A DNA stretch of 25,457 bases from a virus: positions 1 through 25,457 of the IMG/VR virus record IMGVR_UViG_3300033153_016011; one strand, given 5' to 3'. The translations under genes and the position numbers were made by a program. This document shows, piece by piece, positions 22,701 to 25,457 of the stretch. A model generated the notes under the pieces. That model did not search any database. It worked only from the letters and a program-made list of their open reading frames with translations, and was not told the origin of the DNA. How positions within the stretch are numbered: position 1 is the stretch's first letter; each line of letters starts with the position of its first letter.

Positions 22701-23626
22701 AAATAATATGTCAGCTCCTTGGAAAGTCATTCTATACCAAAAATAATAATGGATATGTCAATAGAAAATATAATAATGTTTTTGTAACTAATTTAGATAT
22801 TTTTAAAGAACACTACAAAGGAAAAATATGGTGTCCTAAAACAGCTAACTCTACATGGATAATGAGACAAAATGGAAGACCAATAATAACGGGCAATACT
22901 TGGCTTAAAGAAAATATGGTTAACCAGGTTATCTTCATGATGGCCGATCCTGGTAAATATAGTATGTATACCTCAAAAGCTTTAAGAGCTATTAGCTGGG
23001 AAAATCAGGACCTGAAGAAGTATATGCCTGAATGGATGAAAGAAAATCAATATGTAATGTCTCCATTCGGACTTAATATAGGTGGTACACCAATGGTGGC
23101 CAATCCTAACCTACCATTTCAGGATCCATATAAGTATTTACAGCCAACTCGACCACTTAGAGGACTAACCGAGGCGGCCATTCAAAGTATGTCTCCGTTT
23201 ATTAAGCTACCTTTTGAACTTGCCGGTGGAACAAGTTTATTTACAGGAAGACCCATAGCCTACAGTAAATATGATACCAGTGAAATACCTCCTGCGATGT
23301 CTCCTTTTGTCAGGGCTATACCAGAAAGAATAAGAAAAAAGCTTGGCATAGTACTTAATAAAAATGGCATATATGAAGCAAACGCAAAAGTAGTATATGC
23401 TCTGTATAATCTATTACCTCTATTAAGAGCTGGTGAAAATATAAGAGGTTTTACAAAACCTCCTGAAGAAGATTATAAAGTGTTGGCTAAAAAGTTTGGA
23501 GCAATGAGTAGAGGTGCCGGTATCAAGTTAAAACCTTTTGATCCTGAATATTATAAAAAAAGAGCTAAAAATAAATATTATCAAGAACTTAAAGCTAAAA
23601 TAAATAAATATGTGGGAAGTAGATAA
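19787..23626 (+). CDS. Large injection-type virion protein with intein
   Basis: The 1279-residue precursor has a 962-residue extein after removal of the 317-residue intein (residues 721-1037). The N-terminal region has a KVxVGGAAGDIISDP-like segment (near 120-135), then Gly-rich helices and basic stretches, and WWGGFHVRNYVSNGW near 545. The C-terminal part has DYASLTPAERVVTKFIPFY joined after splicing to TWLKENM, a motif type common in giant phage injection or polyvalent proteins. Its size, place after two coiled-coil proteins and before the fibre, and helical make-up fit the large ejected core protein. The start at 19787 has a weak ribosome site, so the exact N-terminus is less certain. Exact biochemical role not known. 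Confidence 0.7.
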   Translation: MKTYQLPQVSLPKYDIPYLKKTKQTLDEKIAESENLAKTIGITLPGSRPEERDKMSLFDFLEIARFPITAMLYETARQYKEDKLEWNDIDDIVKAGIHGWKNRKYTRDIINLLWPDAPEWVKAVGGAAGDIISDPATWITFGMGGGLKGGAQAAREGTKYISGVTKYAGWLSKYPAKYKTFVSNMIKKWGGKTLSEAIQNAAIATTRTAGKAGLYARIPFTKAEKLLVKGAPSELIAKGLGKFGVSPQITKAVKYLPSTIKKVPVVGGIYKAFSPYGKIGPYRKAIDIDKMRRGFQTADIKIVTEQFKDVINDIDNVIKAPPKQINNLLKGIKHKGTKQDKIITFIRDTLEKYGTEDAYKKLPKKLQPVAQKVRTMYKTQFDELVKRGILKKEQYIPNYFPRYFEKADTGELRYFNIKGKLDPNFTKLRTFKTAKEAEAHGFKLLGAKDSMSVYFDQAIRAQNFHDYLKQITAFYGTPLKKGAKYAKEDFIKLNKPGFERILVPKEIGEIVNQVGLILEKPDLFIKAARWINKGQNVWKKQATVWWGGFHVRNYVSNGWTYIFADGLGPKQIKNYENARRIVRNPNSLKKLTLTLQGKKYTKTLKDWNSFFTRSTAHSGGFGASELREIASVRKGIGEIGKTFKEKVVHPAEKGLARAGIPLGRQTGVQIENSFRIASMMNGVDKGLNLTEAALRSNRLYIDYASLTPAERVVTKFIPFYCVPETAEILTKVGWKKYTDLKIGEDVLTYNVDKNGTEWQPVEDIAVFNFDDELVHIKNKTNVDFLCTEDHRWPVETTKHKVKGKLYDGERKIIRTYKLNTTHSLKLSALPLKDRDSIITPRDAAIIGWIVTDGTIKHVGKDKKSIWATIYQSPKKYADEIRELIKDYGAKELVHPTTGVISFPLKASYTNTIKYWLEDISRLPELVSQLSNEALEAMYDAMIKAEGTTFRKNNKTTAVMFSQLRGPVLDAFQIICQLLGKSFYTKNNNGYVNRKYNNVFVTNLDIFKEHYKGKIWCPKTANSTWIMRQNGRPIITGNTWLKENMVNQVIFMMADPGKYSMYTSKALRAISWENQDLKKYMPEWMKENQYVMSPFGLNIGGTPMVANPNLPFQDPYKYLQPTRPLRGLTEAAIQSMSPFIKLPFELAGGTSLFTGRPIAYSKYDTSEIPPAMSPFVRAIPERIRKKLGIVLNKNGIYEANAKVVYALYNLLPLLRAGENIRGFTKPPEEDYKVLAKKFGAMSRGAGIKLKPFDPEYYKKRAKNKYYQELKAKINKYVGSR
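21947..22897 (+). mobile_element. Intein with LAGLIDADG homing endonuclease
   Basis: An in-frame 317-residue element. It begins at Cys (CVPETAEILTKVGWKKYTDL, block A) and has the T-x-x-H motif in CTEDHRW (intein residues 67-70). The endonuclease has two LAGLIDADG-type helices, IIGWIVTDG (about 125-133, D132) and MYDAMIKAEG (about 217-226, E225). It ends KIWCPKTANSTW, RQNGRPIITGN and then Thr (+1). The terminal Asn is preceded by Gly where most inteins have His, a variant seen in several phage inteins. Protein splicing should join FIPFY to TWLKENM. The endonuclease would cut intein-less copies of the same phage gene during coinfection. Confidence 0.92.
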
Positions 23627-24771
23627 TGGAACAGGGTAGAAAACCTACAGAGTATTATACTGATGATAATGGAACTCATCCCATATTCAGTGATTATGAT
23701 ACTATAAATGCAACAGATATTAATGTCTCAGGAACTTTAAATGCGGCAGATATTAATGTCTCAGGAACTTTAAATGCTACAAGTATTAATGACACCGACG
23801 GTGATACACGCATAACGGTAGAAGAGACCGCTGATGAAGATAGGGTACATGTTTATACTGTTGGCACTAAACGGATGACGATTGATGAGAATGGCAACGT
23901 AGTTGTTAATAATGATATAAATATACAAGGCACAACAACTTTAGGAAATACTATTCTTGGAGTTGGTAAAAAAATAAGTGATGCTGATGGTGATACTTAT
24001 ATTGTTCTTGAGGAAACTACTGACCAAGATAGGGTATATGTTTATACTGTTAGCACTAAACGGCTGACGATAGATGAAAACGGTAAAGCTGTTTTTAGTA
24101 ATGTACCTGAAAACGCTTTAGACATAGCTCCCGATACAGATGTTTATATAAGAATTGGTAAGGCTTGGATTGGTTATTATGGCAGTACTGGTGAAATGGG
24201 ATTGGGTCATATAGATCATAGAAGTGTGGCATCGGCAGGATTTAAACAAAGCAGTATTGGTAATACTTATATTAATGCTATCGATGGGAAGACTATTTAT
24301 TTTCGTACTGGTAATGTTGACAGGATACTAATGGGGCCTACTAAATTTAGACCCGCTACTGATAGCGCTATGATTTTAGGCGATTCAACTCATTGTTGGT
24401 CGACTGTGTATAGGGATGCAGAGGCCGGGTGTTCTGACAAGCGATTAAAGAAAAATATAGCAGCGTCTGATCTGGGTTTGGATTTCATTCTAGCCTTAAA
24501 ACCTATTAGATTTAATTCGATTAAATGTGCCGAAAAAGTAAAAGATGTGCATTACGGATTAGCAGCACAGGATATTAAAGAAGCGGCAGATAAACTTGGA
24601 AAAGAATTTCATGGGTATTTGCATGATGAAGAGTCAGATAATTGGTTTTGGAGTCCTCAAGAGTTTATAGCACCAATAATAAAAGCCATCCAAGAACTTA
24701 ACAATAAGATTAGTCAACTGGAGATACAAAATGGTACTAGACAGCAAAGACCAAAAAGAACTGTTGCTTAA
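23626..24771 (+). CDS. Tail fibre with S74 self-cleaving chaperone
   Basis: The start overlaps the previous stop (TAATG). The 381-residue protein has two 11-residue ADINVSGTLN repeats at the N-terminus and a pair of longer repeats (RVHVYTVGTKRMTIDENG and RVYVYTVSTKRLTIDENG). These are typical stalk repeats. A C-terminal intramolecular chaperone of the endosialidase type (peptidase S74) begins near residue 270. Its motif SDKRLKKNI provides S270 and K275, the catalytic dyad position in endosialidases; cleavage would fall between C269 and S270. The C-terminus has the usual helical bundle (IIKAIQELNNKISQLE). The trimer should be folded and then released from the chaperone. Confidence 0.88.
   Translation: MEQGRKPTEYYTDDNGTHPIFSDYDTINATDINVSGTLNAADINVSGTLNATSINDTDGDTRITVEETADEDRVHVYTVGTKRMTIDENGNVVVNNDINIQGTTTLGNTILGVGKKISDADGDTYIVLEETTDQDRVYVYTVSTKRLTIDENGKAVFSNVPENALDIAPDTDVYIRIGKAWIGYYGSTGEMGLGHIDHRSVASAGFKQSSIGNTYINAIDGKTIYFRTGNVDRILMGPTKFRPATDSAMILGDSTHCWSTVYRDAEAGCSDKRLKKNIAASDLGLDFILALKPIRFNSIKCAEKVKDVHYGLAAQDIKEAADKLGKEFHGYLHDEESDNWFWSPQEFIAPIIKAIQELNNKISQLEIQNGTRQQRPKRTVA
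23714..23777 (+). repeat. 33-bp tandem repeat within the fibre gene
   Basis: The 31-nt core at 23714-23744 is repeated exactly at 23747-23777 with a 33-nt period, giving the N-terminal ADINVSGTLN units. Perfect DNA identity points to recent expansion or slippage. It is coding sequence, not a CRISPR. Confidence 0.85.
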
Positions 24772-24934
24772 TATTATTAAAAACGTGCAAATAGGCGGCA
24801 ATCTTGAGCAGGCACAGCAGACTATCACAGTTATACAAGGCCTGTTCAAGTCGGTTCAAGAAGCAAAAGTACAGGAGAAAATACAAATGAAACAAGACAA
24901 ACAACGTCTACTGGCAGAAGAAAATGTAAAATAA
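24731..24934 (+). CDS. Small helical protein, 67 aa
   Basis: ATG at 24731, inside the end of the fibre gene, with GGAG 8 nt upstream. The 67-residue product is helical (NIIKNVQIGGNLEQAQQTITVIQGLF) with a charged coil tail (EAKVQEKIQMKQDKQRLLAEE). It is probably translationally coupled to the fibre. Function unknown; it could be a fibre assembly helper. Confidence 0.6.
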   Translation: MVLDSKDQKELLLNIIKNVQIGGNLEQAQQTITVIQGLFKSVQEAKVQEKIQMKQDKQRLLAEENVK

Positions 24935-24958
24935 TATCTATAATTAAAGTACAAAACA

Positions 24959-25156
24959 ATGGCTGTCAATAAAACTCTTTTCTATAAACAATACTATGGA
25001 ACTATAGAATATTACGCCCCTGAAGATTGTTATGAAGGATACATACTTGATACAGAACCTTATTACATAAACTACTTTAGTAATACATTAGAAGGTCTTG
25101 AAAAAGAATTTAGAAAGGCAGTAGAGGAGTATATTAAAAATGGAAGACAAATATAG
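24959..25156 (+). CDS. HicB-like single-domain protein, 65 aa
   Basis: The sequence matches the HicB N-domain layout: Y-Y-G-T-I-E-Y, then E-D-C-Y-E-G-Y-I-L, a turn, and LEGLEKEFRKAVEEYI as the C-terminal helix. There is no HicA toxin gene next to it and no DNA-binding domain. The ribosome site before 24959 is poor, so the start is less secure. It is the second such domain in the window, with the first at 4438-4626. Overlap with the next gene is 17 nt. Confidence 0.6.
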   Translation: MAVNKTLFYKQYYGTIEYYAPEDCYEGYILDTEPYYINYFSNTLEGLEKEFRKAVEEYIKNGRQI

Positions 25157-25457
25157 AACTGTAGCAACATGTAATGCTATGCGTAATGGATTGAATGACA
25201 CAGTAGAAAAACTATGTAGTAAGATAGATAAGTTTGTAGATATACAGATAGAACAGAGTAAAGAGGTATATTCCATATGTAATAAAGTTAAAAGACTGGA
25301 TCAAAGACAGGACAAAGTAGAACTTAAAATAGAAGATATAGAGAATGATACTATAAGACAGAGTATGTGGTTAAAAGTATTTCCTACGGCTGTTGGTGTT
25401 GTTGGTTTTATATCGGCTATTATTGTTGTTATTTTTAGACTAATAGGTAAAATATGA
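25140..25457 (+). CDS. XhlA-like coiled-coil/membrane protein
   Basis: The 105-residue protein has a long helical coil (about residues 14-73, with LDQRQDKVELKIEDIEND) and ends in one membrane segment (VFPTAVGVVGFISAIIVVIF, about 80-99) plus a basic tail. This layout is that of XhlA/haemolysin-type and similar holin-associated proteins, which help membrane permeabilisation at lysis. GAGGAG lies about 11 nt before the ATG. No lysin gene is seen nearby, but one may follow outside the window. Confidence 0.7.
   Translation: MEDKYRTVATCNAMRNGLNDTVEKLCSKIDKFVDIQIEQSKEVYSICNKVKRLDQRQDKVELKIEDIENDTIRQSMWLKVFPTAVGVVGFISAIIVVIFRLIGKI

Noticed and set aside
23714-23777. CRISPR-like repeats
   Set aside because: The repeats are in frame within a fibre gene, with only 2 nt between the 31-nt cores, and encode protein.
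1-25457. Integrase, attachment site or phage origin
   Set aside because: No recombinase motif, no att-like direct repeat and no origin-like cluster of repeats could be supported by reading.

Overview
This window reads as the late (packaging, capsid, tail and injection) part of an AT-rich, double-stranded DNA tailed bacteriophage, with an accessory region at its left end. The evidence is a near-continuous plus-strand run of tightly packed genes: a large terminase with intact ATPase and nuclease motifs, a portal, a scaffold-like acidic protein, a major capsid protein, a head-tail adaptor, a nozzle-like protein, tail-collar and fibre proteins, and three injection-type internal proteins. There is no tape measure, tail tube or sheath gene. 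Together with the adaptor-nozzle-internal protein order this suggests a short-tailed (podovirus-like) virion. No integrase, DNA polymerase or endolysin is visible, so lifestyle and host cannot be settled. Strong GGAGG-type ribosome sites and occasional TTG/GTG starts are compatible with many bacterial hosts.

Layout. 1-1882 (plus): small accessory genes, namely a 151-aa unknown, a six-repeat MORN/YwqK-like protein and two small zinc-ribbon proteins. They are separated by compact terminators, and the first is preceded by an unusual interlocking double stem. 1879-2646 (minus): three small genes, including a ribbon-helix-helix-like regulator, apparently transcribed leftward from a promoter-like element near 2685-2742. 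2647-2856 is a divergent control region. 2857-4626 (plus): small genes, including a GNAT acetyltransferase, three tiny membrane proteins and a HicB-like single-domain protein. 4613-11386: terminase, portal, scaffold and capsid. 11433-12314: a DUF115/MptE-like protein inserted between capsid and adaptor. 12280-18864: adaptor, nozzle, three tandem paralogous collar-domain proteins and two coiled-coil internal proteins. 18864-19786: a self-contained cassette (promoter-like element, secreted-protein gene, hairpins) that interrupts the structural run like a phage moron. 19787-23626: a 1279-aa injection-type protein containing a complete 317-aa intein with a LAGLIDADG endonuclease. 23626-25457: a fibre with a self-cleaving S74 chaperone, three small proteins including a second HicB-like protein, and an XhlA-like coiled-coil/membrane protein.

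How the parts work together. TerS/TerL and the portal package DNA into a shell of the major capsid protein built around the scaffold. The adaptor and nozzle close the head. The collar-domain proteins and the S74 fibre are likely host-contact parts, and the internal proteins are probably ejected to carry DNA across the envelope. Most attractive for a second look are: the intein in an injection-type virion protein; a 58-nt element (51/58 identical) present in opposite orientations upstream of the leftward accessory operon and of the moron; the pseudoknot-like leader at 191-265; the collar-gene triplication with a gene-conversion-like patch; and the DUF115 gene inside the head module.
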